From Azorhizobium sp943371865 (lineage in GTDB: Bacteria; Pseudomonadota; Alphaproteobacteria; Rhizobiales; Xanthobacteraceae): DNA of 64,000 nucleotides. Under the pieces are notes generated by a model. It was not told the DNA's origin and ran no database searches. It worked only from the letters and a program-made list of their open reading frames with translations. Below, piece after piece: positions 26,397 through 35,372 of this stretch. The stretch spans positions 186,001 through 250,000 of the forward strand of contig NZ_CALRWL010000002.1 in NCBI RefSeq assembly GCF_943371865.1. The letters are read 5' to 3'. Both the position numbers and the translations under genes were made by a program. Each line of letters opens with the position of its first letter. Positions within the stretch are counted from its first letter, which is position 1.

Positions 26397-27465
26397 GATC
26401 TCTCGGGCGGTCAGCCGGATGGGCGACGCGCGAAGCACATGCGCGTCGCTATTGTTCGCGCCATTGGCTAGGCCTCATCGAGCACACCAACGCCCATTCA
26501 TCCTTCCGACGTGCCTTGCTGCGGGTGCGGATATCGCCCGAAGAATTGTTCCGTTCCCCTACCTGGTTTCAGGTTCTTGCGGGCGTCCAGAGGACCATAG
26601 TTTTCGCGCAGGTGGAGCCGGTCGTGTATGCTCATTTCCTTATGCTGCAGATAGCTGAACGAATGTCCGCTTCCCACAGCCTACACACTGGAATCGGCCA
26701 GTCAGCTTGCTGCCCATTGTTAGCCGTTCGTGCCGACGAGGTGAAGCTTAGGAGCGGACCCTCCTAAGGCCGGCTCAGGGTCAGTTCCAGCGCCCAACAT
26801 TCATCGGCGATATGTCCGCTTCTCCCTTGAAGTACTTAATAGCGGACAGTCTGCCACCGGCCCCGGAGCGGTCTGTCAGCAAAGCGCCCCCGAAGCTGAC
26901 AACGGTTCCGCTACCGAAACCGGACATTCGAGCCCATCTTTGGTGATTTGGGTTGCGCCCTAGGGCTTAATCATACGCCCTAGGAAAGGGCAGTTCCACT
27001 TTGCCCACATTTTATTGAAACGCAGGCACCTCGGAGGTTGACAAGATTGCGATTAATCCGGTGACATCGCCGCTCAGGAACAGCCAGCTGCTGAAGAGCT
27101 GGTTAGTTATATTGGTGGCTATCGGCGCGGCAAGCGCCAGCCCGCTGCGGATCAGCATAGCCATGCCCCTCAAGCCACAGCTTTCGCCAACGACTTCCGA
27201 GCGCTTGCCTAACGACGCCCCGCACGCCTCCCCCTCTTACATCATCTCGTGGACAAGCATTCAGCTTCATCAATGCATCATCCCTGATTGTAGCGAATGG
27301 TGAAGCCTCGGCCGTGAGCCGCGTGCGACAGCTACCGATAGCGATCGAGGCCGGTGGCAAAACGTGGCCAACCGCGGTATATGCGTGCTGCCGCGCGGTG
27401 GCAAATATCCGGCGCGTTTCCGGCAATAACGTCTTGAAGTTGAAAATATTCTTGATGGAGCAGGG
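26397..27465. other. 1.07-kb non-coding stretch with repeats
   Basis: No gene can be supported. It holds an interspersed hairpin repeat (26800-26873), further TGTCCGC-type fragments near 26660 and 26925, and a perfect stem CCTAGGGC (26959-26966)/GCCCTAGG (26977-26984). On the minus strand, from about 27160 down to a TAA near 27015, a short hydrophobic peptide (MLIRSGLALAAPIATNITNQ and on) is open and might be the tail of a lost membrane protein, but it has no upstream gene. Confidence 0.45.
26800..26873. repeat. interspersed hairpin repeat, copy A
   Basis: The segment beginning TTCATCGGCGATATGTCCGC has the inverted arms TGTCCGCT (26813-26820) and AGCGGACA (26841-26848) followed by a conserved CCGGCCCC. 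It matches copy B at 32518-32590 over most of its length. Confidence 0.65.
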
Positions 27466-28497
27466 ATGTTTGACATTGGCCCAAACGAGAAGGTGTTTCC
27501 TGTCGTCAAGATCAGTAAGGTCGTCGATGCCCTGAAGGACGAAGGCATTTCGCTGCAGGCGGCGCTGGCAGGAATCGGCATCTGCGAAGAAGATCTAATT
27601 TCTCCTTTGACTAAGATATCGGCCAGCCAGATCATCCTATCATACAAAAATGCGCTGAAGTGCAGCAAGAACACAAGCTTTGCCTTCGATGTGGGTTCGA
27701 AATTTCACGTTTCGACCTTCGGGATCTATGGCCTCGCGTTGCTCAGCGGCATCAGCTTTCGACAGACCGTCGCCTTCGCCGTCCAGTATCATCAGTTGAC
27801 CGCGCCTTTGGTGGCGGTGGCGTTCGAGGAGCAGCCGCCAGCGGCTGCCTGGCTCATGACGGTATTTCCGTTCAAGCAGATCGACGCTGAGTTGAATGGG
27901 TTCATCATCGACCTCCAGATCGGCGCACATCTGTGCCTGCACCGCGACCTGATGGGTGCGGACTTTCATCCGACGCAGGTCCAGCTTGCGTCCCCAAGGC
28001 CACCCTGGGCCGCACGACACGCCGAAAAATTCGGGTGCGAGGTGCTGTACGAGCAGCCGCAGAACAAGCTGGTGTTCCCGGCCGACTGGCTCGACAAGCG
28101 GCCGTCGCTCGGTAATTCGGTCACCTACGCGCAGGTCACCGAAATCTGCGATCAATTGCTGACGGAGTTGAAGCAGAATACCGGCATCGCCGGCAGGGTG
28201 CGGCAAGCCCTGCTCGCCAACCTCGAATCCCCTCCTTCCTTCGATGCCCTGGCTGGCCAACTCGGCCTCAGCACGCGGACCCTGCGCCGACGGCTGCAGC
28301 AGGAGAACACCTCGTATCGTGAGCTTGTGGACGACCTGCGCGCGCAGATCGCTGTCAGATATCTGCGCGACACCCAACTGACCGTCGAAAATATTGCATT
28401 TCTGCTGGGCTTCAGTGACCCAGCTGCGTTCCGCTATGCGTTCAAGCGTTGGATGAAGACAACACCCAACGAGTTCAGAGGCTCAGTCCGGGCTTAA
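27466..28497 (+). CDS. AraC-family transcriptional regulator with arabinose-binding-like N-terminal domain
   Basis: A 343-residue regulator. Residues 1-210 match the arabinose-binding-like effector domain of the OruR/ArgR-type AraC group (KISASQIILSYKNALKCS; FGIYGLALLSGISFRQTV). Residues 240-335 carry two helix-turn-helix motifs, LAGQLGLSTRTLRRRLQQEN and VENIAFLLGFSDPAAFRYAF, followed by the family's W-x-x-T-P-x-E-F/Y-R (WMKTTPNEFR). The ATG follows TGGAGCAGGG. The effector is unknown. Its nearest downstream genes are a truncated outer-membrane protein, a CoA-transferase and a porin on the same strand, which could be targets. Confidence 0.85.
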   Translation: MFDIGPNEKVFPVVKISKVVDALKDEGISLQAALAGIGICEEDLISPLTKISASQIILSYKNALKCSKNTSFAFDVGSKFHVSTFGIYGLALLSGISFRQTVAFAVQYHQLTAPLVAVAFEEQPPAAAWLMTVFPFKQIDAELNGFIIDLQIGAHLCLHRDLMGADFHPTQVQLASPRPPWAARHAEKFGCEVLYEQPQNKLVFPADWLDKRPSLGNSVTYAQVTEICDQLLTELKQNTGIAGRVRQALLANLESPPSFDALAGQLGLSTRTLRRRLQQENTSYRELVDDLRAQIAVRYLRDTQLTVENIAFLLGFSDPAAFRYAFKRWMKTTPNEFRGSVRA

Positions 28498-28799
28498 TTC
28501 TGTGGCGTCACCGAAGCGTTTTCCATCCAGACACCTGCCCGAGGTTTGAGCATTTAAGGTCTTACGCCGGCGATCTATGCGTGGACGCCGTCGGGCGTTG
28601 GAAAGGCTTCCGGTGAGCGTGGCCATCGCGGACGCGATGCCGCGCTACAGTCATTTGGCCGCTTGTCACCCCTGTTTGGCCGACGCTCGCCTTATCCATT
28701 CACGCCATTTCGCCGACGTTGCCGCAGCCGGATGCCCGTGGCTGTGCCGCCGAGTCCACTTCCGGCTGCGCCGGGGGGGTCACAGTCGCCATGTGGTGG
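28498..28799. other. intergenic stretch before an outer-membrane protein remnant
   Basis: I see no gene or clear signal in these 300 bp. The left breakpoint of the truncated outer-membrane protein gene probably lies near the right end. Confidence 0.35.
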
Positions 28800-29225
28800 T
28801 GGAATGTTCGTCATATTGGCGGAGCCGCATTGGCCATGCTGGCGATGCGCGCAGTGGTGACGATTCAGGGGCCCTGGGTGGTCGGCGTTCTCACCAACGC
28901 CATGTGGGCCGGCAGTGAGGAGCCACGCGTCAACCAGCTGACCCTCCATCCTCTCGTCAACGACACCATGGCAGGCGGCTGGTTCTTCTCGTCGCGCCCG
29001 GTGATGAGCGCGGACGGGTCGTTACACGGCAGCGACCGCTGGACGATTCCGATCGGCGGCGGCATCGGCCGCGTCTTCAAATGCGGCGACCAACCGATCA
29101 CCCCCCGCGGCCAGCTCTTCACCAACGTGGTGAGACGTGCCGGTGCAGCGAGCTGGATCCTCCAGATGCCGGTGCAACTGCGGTTCCCGACGACCTGCCC
29201 CTCTTCCACTGCCCCCTCATCTTAG
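28800..29225 (+). pseudogene. C-terminal remnant of a transporter-like (neuromedin U-type) outer-membrane protein
   Basis: The frame encodes about 140 residues matching the C-terminal half of the beta-barrel proteins often annotated as transporter or neuromedin U: WVVGVLTNAMWAG, VNQLTLHPLVND, GGWFFSSRPVMSA, the hallmark RWTIPIGGGIGRVF, and LQMPVQLRFP near the end. The N-terminal half with the signal peptide is missing and no upstream sequence supplies it, so this is a truncated gene. It ends 13 bp before the CoA-transferase gene and may once have been co-transcribed with it and the porin. Confidence 0.6.
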
Positions 29226-29238
29226 ACAGGACACCACC

Positions 29239-30699
29239 GTGGACACATTCGTGCATCCCGCGACGGCGCCTACCAAGGCCTTGGATATTGACGCGGCCTT
29301 TCGCGAATTCCTCGCCGGCATCGGGCTCACCCCGGACCAGACCGGCGGCACGATCAGCTTCGCGGGCGCCGACCCGATCTTTGACAGTCCGCATCGCATC
29401 GGAGCCTGCATGGCGATCCCGATGATGGGCGCGGCCGCCGGTGCCGCCGCGGTCTGGGCGATGCGGACCGGACGCGGGCAGGACCTGTCCATCGACCTGC
29501 GCAAGGCGATCCACGGCGTCAACCCGATGTACCGGTTCAAGCCGACAGTGAACGGCTATTCCTATCAAGTGCCCTACGCGGCCGGCAATCCGCTGGCCTT
29601 CGATCTGTATCTCACCAAGGACAGTCGGTGGGTGCTGCCCACGGGCGCCTATCCGCACATGACCAACGAGTGGCTGTCGCTGCTGCGCTGCTCACACGAG
29701 CGCGCCAGCGTCGCCAACGCGATCCTCAAATGGGACGCCCAGGATCTCGATGACGCGGCGGCCGAACGCAACATGATCTTCGCCATGTGCCGGTCCGAGG
29801 AGGAGTGGCGGCGGCATCCGCAGGGGGAACTGCTGGCCTCGAAGCCGCTGATCGAGATCGAGAAGATCGCCGACAGCGCGCCCGAGCCGTTCACTCTGGC
29901 CGCCCGCCCGCTGTCCGGGCTGCGGGTGTTGTCGGCCACGCATGTGATCGCCGGCAACGTAGTGTCGCGGACCCTGGCCGAACAGGGCGCCGATGTGTTG
30001 CAGATCGCTCGTCCGCAGGAATTCGAGCATGAGTTGCTGGCCATCGATCCTGTCGCCGGCCATCGCTCCGCCTGGCTTGATCTCAAATCGCCCGACGGCA
30101 ACAAGCGCGGCCATGCGCTCGCGGCGGGAGCCGACGTGTTCGTCGACAGCTATCGCGGTCGGTGCCTGAGCAATCTGGGCTTCTCTCCGCAGGAACTGGC
30201 CGCGCGCCGTCCCGGCATCATCTACTGCTCGGTCCGCTGCTATGGCTATGACGGGCCGTGGGCCAATCGCGGCGGCTTCGACATGGAGGCGCTGTGCGTC
30301 AGCGGCTTCACGTTCCGAGAGGGAACGCCGGACCGCCCCCGGCTCCCGCCGACCATCGTGATGAATGATTACATTGCCGGCTACATGGGCGCTGCGGGCG
30401 TCACGGCGGCGCTGATCCGGCGCGCCCGCGAGGGCGGGTCCTATCACGTCAAGATCTGCCTCACCCGCAACGCCATGTGGTATCCGACCCTCGGCCTGCT
30501 CAGCCGCGACGCGCGCGCGGCGACCGGCCAGCAGAACCAGGTGCTGCCGCCCGACACGGTGACGGCCCCGACGCCCTACGGCGAACTGCATCGCCTGGCG
30601 CCGGCGGTGACGTTCTCCGAAACGCCCGGCTATTGGCCCGATCCGATCGTCGTGGTGCGCGGCTCGAGCAAGCCGGAATGGCGCTCGGAGGCGACGTGA
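29239..30699 (+). CDS. family III CoA-transferase (CaiB/BaiF-like)
   Basis: A 486-residue protein starting with GTG at 29239, 8 bp after ACAGG. The C-terminal half has the family III signatures: PLSGLRVLSATHVIAGNVVS, EQGADVLQI, SAWLDLKSPDG, ADVFVDSYR, PGIIYCSVRCYGYDGPW and GGFDMEAL. The N-terminal 210 residues hold the part that lies C-terminal in shorter relatives (MYRFKPTVNGYSYQVPYAAG, LTKDSRWVLPTGAYP), so this belongs to the longer CoA-transferase branch. It moves CoA between carboxylates. The substrate is unknown. It lies between an outer-membrane protein remnant and a porin gene, all on one strand. Confidence 0.8.
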   Translation: MDTFVHPATAPTKALDIDAAFREFLAGIGLTPDQTGGTISFAGADPIFDSPHRIGACMAIPMMGAAAGAAAVWAMRTGRGQDLSIDLRKAIHGVNPMYRFKPTVNGYSYQVPYAAGNPLAFDLYLTKDSRWVLPTGAYPHMTNEWLSLLRCSHERASVANAILKWDAQDLDDAAAERNMIFAMCRSEEEWRRHPQGELLASKPLIEIEKIADSAPEPFTLAARPLSGLRVLSATHVIAGNVVSRTLAEQGADVLQIARPQEFEHELLAIDPVAGHRSAWLDLKSPDGNKRGHALAAGADVFVDSYRGRCLSNLGFSPQELAARRPGIIYCSVRCYGYDGPWANRGGFDMEALCVSGFTFREGTPDRPRLPPTIVMNDYIAGYMGAAGVTAALIRRAREGGSYHVKICLTRNAMWYPTLGLLSRDARAATGQQNQVLPPDTVTAPTPYGELHRLAPAVTFSETPGYWPDPIVVVRGSSKPEWRSEAT

Positions 30700-30803
30700 T
30701 GCGGCAATCCCGGCGCAGCGGGACCCGTGACCCGCACTTCCACCGGTCGCGCATGTCGCCTGGCGCAGCGCATCCCCTTTCGAACACGCGAGAAAAGCGG
30801 ATC

Positions 30804-32420
30804 ATGGCCTGCAAACTGCTTCGCTTTGCCTGCGTGGCGGCCGCCCTTGTGGCCGCCGATGCGGCGCGCGCCAATGAAGGTCTGGTTCAGCTCGGCAATG
30901 TCGGCGCCGAGCCCGCAACGACGCGCGATGCCCCACCGGTGGCAAAGCGCACAGCCGGCGGCAAGGCCAAACGCAAGATCGAAGCCGCCCCCACCGCGAG
31001 CGAGGCTGCGCCCGCCGCGCCATGGGGGCCGGTGCCGACCGACAAGATCTCGCTGGCCAATCTGGCGCCGGGCCTTCTCGTCTATTTCAACAACGGGCCG
31101 GTGTTCGGTCTGCCGGGCACGGTGACCGGCAATATCGGGCAGCGCACCCAGCTCCTCGGGGATTGGGGCGGCACCCGCACGGAACTCGCCCGACACGGCT
31201 TCTTCTTCGACCTCTATTCGACCAGCTACTATCAGAATGTCACCTCGGGCGGCCTCAAGACCGGCGGGGCCTTCGTGCAGAACACCCAGGTCTCGGTCAA
31301 CATCGACACCGGCCGTGCCGGCTGGTGGTCCGGTGGCTTGATTCACGTCACGGCGCAGTCGCGCCTCGGCGACACACCGGCGTCGACCTTCACCGCCGGC
31401 ACGGTCGTTCCGCAATACACCGGCCTCGTGCTGCCTGATCCGATGGAGTCCAACAGCTTCCTGCTCTCCGAGTATTTCCTGGTGCAGGCGCTCAGCAAGC
31501 AGGCCAGCGTCGTGTTGGGCAAGATCAGCGATGTCTTCATTCCGGACCAGACCGCGTTCGGCGACGCCTTCAAATATTATTTTGCCAATTTCAATTTGAA
31601 CAAGAACCCCATCACCACGAATTTCTACAACCCGACCGCGCTCGGCGCGCTCGGAGTCTGGGCATTCAGCCCGAAATTCGTGATCGCCGGTGGCGTACTC
31701 GATCCCTATACGAAAGCGACAAGTTTCGCCGAACCCAACTACTTCGAAAAGGTCAACATCTATCTGACCGCGATCATGTCCTATGACATTGGCGGTCTGC
31801 CCGGCCAGTTCTCGCCCGCCTACAACTGGTCCAACAAGCCGAAGATCGACCTGGAGGCGCCGTTCGGCCGCCTGAGTTCGCCGGCCGCGGCGAAGCAGGC
31901 GATCGGCAGCCTGCTCGGCCTTGCCTCCTTCGAGGGACTGCCAGCCAATTTCAAGGACGACAGCTGGTTCGTGCTCGCCAATGCCTCGCAATATCTGTTC
32001 GTAAAGGACGATGCCGAGACGGTCGCCCGCAAATTGAAGACTGGAGAACCGATCCGCGGGATCGGGGCGTTTGGCCGGGTCGGCTATGCCCCCGAAGCAA
32101 CGAACCCGATCACCCAGGATTTCAGCGTTGCGCTGTTCGCGTACGGTCTGCTCGATCAGCGCGAATATGACAGCTTCGGATTCGGCGTTTACTATAATGA
32201 GATCAGTGAAAAGTTGAAAAGTAGCATCGCGGCGATCTCACGGGGGCAAGCCGCCGCCCATGATGAGAGCGGCATGGAGGTGTTCTACAATTTTGCCATC
32301 ACACCCGCCGTGCGTCTGATCCCGAGCTATCAGCATATCTGGCATCCGCTTGCGGCCGAAGTCGTCGAACGACAGGACAGTGCTGACATCTTTCAGCTCC
32401 GCCTCACGACTACATGGTGA
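30804..32420 (+). CDS. OprB-like outer-membrane porin
   Basis: A 538-residue exported protein. A signal peptide (LLRFACVAAALVAADAARA) is followed by a Pro/Ala/Lys-rich linker and then the carbohydrate-selective porin OprB pattern: LLGDWGGTRTELARHGFFFD near the barrel start, GLIHVTAQSRLGD, FLVQALSKQASVVLGKISD, and a final strand FQLRLTTTW ending in an aromatic. It should form a 16-strand-type barrel in the outer membrane for solute uptake. The ATG at 30804 is chosen because the signal sequence starts there; the longer frame overlaps the CoA-transferase gene. The genomic context suggests uptake of a compound later activated as a CoA thioester. Confidence 0.82.
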   Translation: MACKLLRFACVAAALVAADAARANEGLVQLGNVGAEPATTRDAPPVAKRTAGGKAKRKIEAAPTASEAAPAAPWGPVPTDKISLANLAPGLLVYFNNGPVFGLPGTVTGNIGQRTQLLGDWGGTRTELARHGFFFDLYSTSYYQNVTSGGLKTGGAFVQNTQVSVNIDTGRAGWWSGGLIHVTAQSRLGDTPASTFTAGTVVPQYTGLVLPDPMESNSFLLSEYFLVQALSKQASVVLGKISDVFIPDQTAFGDAFKYYFANFNLNKNPITTNFYNPTALGALGVWAFSPKFVIAGGVLDPYTKATSFAEPNYFEKVNIYLTAIMSYDIGGLPGQFSPAYNWSNKPKIDLEAPFGRLSSPAAAKQAIGSLLGLASFEGLPANFKDDSWFVLANASQYLFVKDDAETVARKLKTGEPIRGIGAFGRVGYAPEATNPITQDFSVALFAYGLLDQREYDSFGFGVYYNEISEKLKSSIAAISRGQAAAHDESGMEVFYNFAITPAVRLIPSYQHIWHPLAAEVVERQDSADIFQLRLTTTW

Positions 32421-32517
32421 TCTTTAGAGCCGTTACGAGCGAGCATGGGTCCAGCGCTGCTCTCTGCCCGGTCCTCGCAATGCGGGGGGGCGCAGTTCGG
32501 GCCTTCCGCCTCGACTT

Positions 32518-32590
32518 TCATCGGCGACATGTCCGCTCTTCGTTCGAAGTCCGCAATAGCGGACAGTCCGCTCCCGGCCCCAAAGCGGCC
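32518..32590. repeat. interspersed hairpin repeat, copy B
   Basis: The arms TGTCCGCT (32530-32537) and AGCGGACA (32558-32565) lie inside a stretch starting TCATCGGCGACATGTCCGCT and ending CCGGCCCCAAAGCGGCC. It is the best match to copy A at 26800-26873 and lies between the porin and a convergent regulator gene. Confidence 0.65.
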
Positions 32591-32635
32591 GATCGTCGTC
32601 GTCGCCGCGACCTTCTGCTTCTCGCGCAGCAGAGA

Positions 32636-33544
32636 CTAGGGTGACCAAGCTGCGTCTCGTGCAAATTGTCCCGGCGGACAGCCGAGCCGCTTGCGAAACG
32701 CCGTGCTGAAGGCACTGGCCGATTCATAGCCGATGTCAGCCGCGATCCGATCCAGTGTCTTAGCCCCGCGTGCCAGGGCCGTCTTGGCAATCGCCATGCG
32801 CCATCGCGCCAGGTACTCGATCGGCGCGCACCCCATCAGCGCGCTGAACCGTGCCGAAAAGCTGGAGCGGGACATCCCCGCGATACCGGCCAGACGCGTG
32901 ACGGTCCAGTTCGCACGCACATCGCCATGCATGGCCTCGAGCGCACGTGCGATGGCAGGATCGCCCAAACCGCGGAGCAGGCCCTCGGACATGGCCGCCG
33001 CGCCGTTTTTGTGCCAGCGGAGCGTCTCGACCAGCAGGGCCTCCAGCAGCCGTTCGATGATCAAGTCCCGTCCCGGATAATCGGTGGCGCATTCTTCGGA
33101 CAGAAGATCGATGAAGCGACCAAAGCGTGTCGCCCTGCCTTCGGACGCCGGGATGTGAATGAGATCCGGCAGCAGCTTGAGCAGCAGGGAGGCATTCACT
33201 CTGTCGAATGTGAAGCTGCCACCCAGCGCGGCGAAGTCGGCGTCACCCTCCTGCTCGCCGTGGCGGACAGCTTCATTCCTTGGTTCGACGGGCACGCAGG
33301 CGGCCCCGGGCTGGCTGCTCAGGGCAAACGCGGGCGTCGTGGGAAGGAGAATGAAGTCGCCTTTGGCAATCTGGATGGGCGTTTTGCCTTCAAAGGCCAG
33401 CCATGCCTCTCCCGCCAACACGAGGGTGAATCCCGGAGCATCATGGGCCTCGTACCGTACCCCCCATTGGCCGCGCCCGGAAATCGGCTTCGAGACGGCG
33501 GCCTTGGGTCGGAGCAGGCTGATGGTGTCACTCAAGGGATCCAT
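32636..33544 (-). CDS. AraC-family regulator with cupin sensor domain
   Basis: A 302-residue regulator when started at MDPLSDTISLL (33544), the typical N-terminus of the cupin_6 AraC group; ATGs further upstream are in frame. The cupin domain (WGVRYEAHDAPGFTLVLAGEAWL, IQIAKGDFILLPTTPAF) occupies residues 1-170. The C-terminal DNA-binding domain has two helix-turn-helix units (LAGIAGMSRSSFSARFSALM; IAADIGYESASAFSTAFRKR). It is divergent from an SDR gene, the usual arrangement for this group, which often controls the adjacent oxidoreductase in response to small electrophiles or aldehydes (inference). Confidence 0.85.
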   Translation of the reverse strand: MDPLSDTISLLRPKAAVSKPISGRGQWGVRYEAHDAPGFTLVLAGEAWLAFEGKTPIQIAKGDFILLPTTPAFALSSQPGAACVPVEPRNEAVRHGEQEGDADFAALGGSFTFDRVNASLLLKLLPDLIHIPASEGRATRFGRFIDLLSEECATDYPGRDLIIERLLEALLVETLRWHKNGAAAMSEGLLRGLGDPAIARALEAMHGDVRANWTVTRLAGIAGMSRSSFSARFSALMGCAPIEYLARWRMAIAKTALARGAKTLDRIAADIGYESASAFSTAFRKRLGCPPGQFARDAAWSP

Positions 33545-33552
33545 TCTCGGAC

Positions 33553-33574
33553 GATCCATAAGCATTTTTGGATC
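33553..33574. promoter_or_regulatory. inverted repeat in the AraC/SDR divergent promoter
   Basis: GATCCA (33553-33558) and TGGATC (33569-33574) are perfect inverted repeats with a 10-nt A/T-rich spacer, just upstream of the AraC-type gene's start. It is a candidate operator. Confidence 0.4.
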
Positions 33575-33639
33575 TTTAATTATGTATCGTCGCGTCGGTC
33601 TCGTCCATCTTCCTTTCATCGAATGTAAGGAGACAGACC

Positions 33640-34389
33640 GTGAGCAAGACGATCCTCATCACCGGCACCTCGTCGGGCTATGGCAAGGCGACGGCGGAGC
33701 ACTTCCTGCGGAGTGGGTGGAATGTCATCGCGTCAATGCGGCGCCCGGAGCCGGATATTTTCGCGGCCCCGACCGAGCGCCTGCGTGTGATGCCGCTGGA
33801 CGTCACCTGTGAGCAGAGCATCGCTGCCCTGATCGAGGCAGCTGGCCCGATCGACGTTCTGGTCAACAATGCGGGGGTTGGCGGTGTCGGCGCCTTTGAA
33901 GCGATGCCGATGTCACTCATTCGCCAACTCGTCGAGACGAATGCGATCGGTGTCATGGCGATGTGCCAGGCGATCATCCCGCAGATGCGGCAGCGCCGGT
34001 CAGGCATGATCGTCAACGTGACGTCGAGCGTGACGCTTGGCGAATTTCCCCTCGCTGCTGCCTATACGGCGTCCAAGCAGGCGGTCGAAGGCTTCAGCGC
34101 GTCTCTGGCGCATGAGCTTGACTATTTCGGCATTGGCGTGAAGCTCGTCGAGCCGGGCTATGCCCCGACAACGCGGTTTGGTGCGAACGCCATCATCCCG
34201 GTTCAGGACCTGCTGCCGGGCGAGTATGCCGCGTTCGCCCGGCCGATCCTCGCAACCTTCGCAACGCCGGCGCTGACGACGCGCGAAAGCGATGTCGCGG
34301 AGGCGATTTGGGCCGCCGTCCACGACAAGACGGGACAACTCAGATTCCCCGCAGGCGCGGATGCCATGGCGCTTGCCGAAACCCGCTGA
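33640..34389 (+). CDS. short-chain dehydrogenase/reductase
   Basis: A 249-residue classical SDR. The nucleotide-binding motif is TGTSSGYG, followed by VNNAGVGGVG, and the catalytic pair is in YTASK with Ser in VTSSV. The protein starts with GTG at 33640, after TAAGGAGA. It reduces carbonyls or oxidises alcohols with NAD(P)(H); the substrate is unknown. It is divergent from a cupin-AraC regulator and is a likely target of it. It converges with the aldo-keto reductase operon downstream. Confidence 0.88.
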   Translation: MSKTILITGTSSGYGKATAEHFLRSGWNVIASMRRPEPDIFAAPTERLRVMPLDVTCEQSIAALIEAAGPIDVLVNNAGVGGVGAFEAMPMSLIRQLVETNAIGVMAMCQAIIPQMRQRRSGMIVNVTSSVTLGEFPLAAAYTASKQAVEGFSASLAHELDYFGIGVKLVEPGYAPTTRFGANAIIPVQDLLPGEYAAFARPILATFATPALTTRESDVAEAIWAAVHDKTGQLRFPAGADAMALAETR

Positions 34390-34415
34390 CAGATCGCTTC
34401 ATGGATTTTGATGGG

Positions 34416-34430
34416 CGCTCTGGAAGAGCG
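34416..34430. terminator. small hairpin between convergent SDR and aldo-keto reductase genes
   Basis: CGCTCT (34416-34421) and AGAGCG (34425-34430) pair around GGA. It is the only stem in this convergent gap; with no T-rich tail beyond TTCT it is a weak terminator candidate. Confidence 0.35.
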
Positions 34431-34509
34431 TTCTAAAGCGATGGTGACAGAGTTTGATCTGCGGTGGCCGGAGCATGACCGCTCCTGGCGCCCTTCGTCG
34501 ATAGATTGC

Positions 34510-35337
34510 CTACGCCGCCGCGTCCCAATCCGGCGCGAACGGCGGGCGCACGAAGCGCTGGTCCTTCGGGAGCGCGGCGATGGCGGCGCGGTCCTCGTCG
34601 TCGATGCGGACAGAGAGCGCATCGAGATTGGCCCTCTGGCTCTCGGGACGGGCGGCTTTGGGGATCACCGCGACGCCCGGCTGGTCCAGCAGCCAGGCGA
34701 CGGCCATCTGCGCGGCGCTGCAGCCGTGCTTAGCGCCGAGCGCGGCCAGCGTCGGGTCGTGCGCTGCCCGCCCCTGCGCCAGTGGCGCATATGCGGTCAG
34801 GGGAATGCCCTTCTGCCGGAGGTAGGCCAGCATCGGCGCCTGCGACAGGAAGGGGTGATATTCCAGCTGCACGCTCGCGATCGGCGCGCGGATCTCTTCC
34901 AGGGCACGGTGAAGCATCGGCAGGTTGAAGTTGCACACGCCGATCGCCCGCGTCAGGCCACGCTCGCGCAGCGACATCAGCGCGTCCAGCGTCGCGGCCA
35001 TGTCCATGTCCCGCGAGGGCCAGTGGATCATGTAGAGGTCCACATGATCGAGACCGAGCTTCCGCAGGCTGGCGTCGAAGGCGCGGTGGAGCGCATCCGG
35101 CGCAAGCTGGTCGTGCCAGACCTTTGTGGTGACGAACAGTTCGTCCCGGGCAAGGCCTGACGTCGCGATGGCGGCGCCGACGGCGACCTCGTTCTCATAC
35201 ATTGTCGCCGTATCGATGTGCCGGTAGCCGAGCGCGAGCGCGCTCTCGACGATGGGCTGGGCATCGGCGCCCGGCATGCGGAACGTGCCGAAGCCGAGAC
35301 GTGGGATCGCGACGCCCTGAGTAGTGGTGGTTTCCAT
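34510..35337 (-). CDS. aldo-keto reductase
   Basis: A 275-residue aldo-keto reductase of the prokaryotic 2,5-diketo-gluconate reductase-like group. It has the barrel motifs IPRLGFGTFRM, YRHIDTATMYENE (catalytic Asp and Tyr), VTTKVWHDQL with the catalytic Lys, DLYMIHWPS with His, IGVCNFN and the cofactor segment VIPKAARPESQRANLDAL. The start at 35337 follows AAGGAG; a much longer in-frame reading upstream runs into the NmrA-like gene and is not real. It uses NADPH to reduce aldehydes or ketones. It lies 35 bp downstream of the NmrA-like gene, so the two form an operon. Confidence 0.9.
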   Translation of the reverse strand: METTTTQGVAIPRLGFGTFRMPGADAQPIVESALALGYRHIDTATMYENEVAVGAAIATSGLARDELFVTTKVWHDQLAPDALHRAFDASLRKLGLDHVDLYMIHWPSRDMDMAATLDALMSLRERGLTRAIGVCNFNLPMLHRALEEIRAPIASVQLEYHPFLSQAPMLAYLRQKGIPLTAYAPLAQGRAAHDPTLAALGAKHGCSAAQMAVAWLLDQPGVAVIPKAARPESQRANLDALSVRIDDEDRAAIAALPKDQRFVRPPFAPDWDAAA

Positions 35338-35372
35338 GGTCGTCTCCTTATCTGGCATGTGGAAGCGGCGGC

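Noticed and set aside
27061..27426. Small open frames on both strands before the AraC regulator
   Set aside because: Neither has a ribosome binding site or a recognisable domain; a hydrophobic minus-strand peptide near 27015-27160 is too short to call.
28577..28918. Plus-strand Arg-rich frame upstream of the outer-membrane protein remnant
   Set aside because: It is in a different frame from the conserved barrel sequence and has no family signature.
30630..31991. A 453-residue minus-strand open frame opposite the porin and CoA-transferase end
   Set aside because: The plus strand encodes a signal peptide and OprB motifs; the minus frame is Arg/Gly/Ala-rich with no domain.
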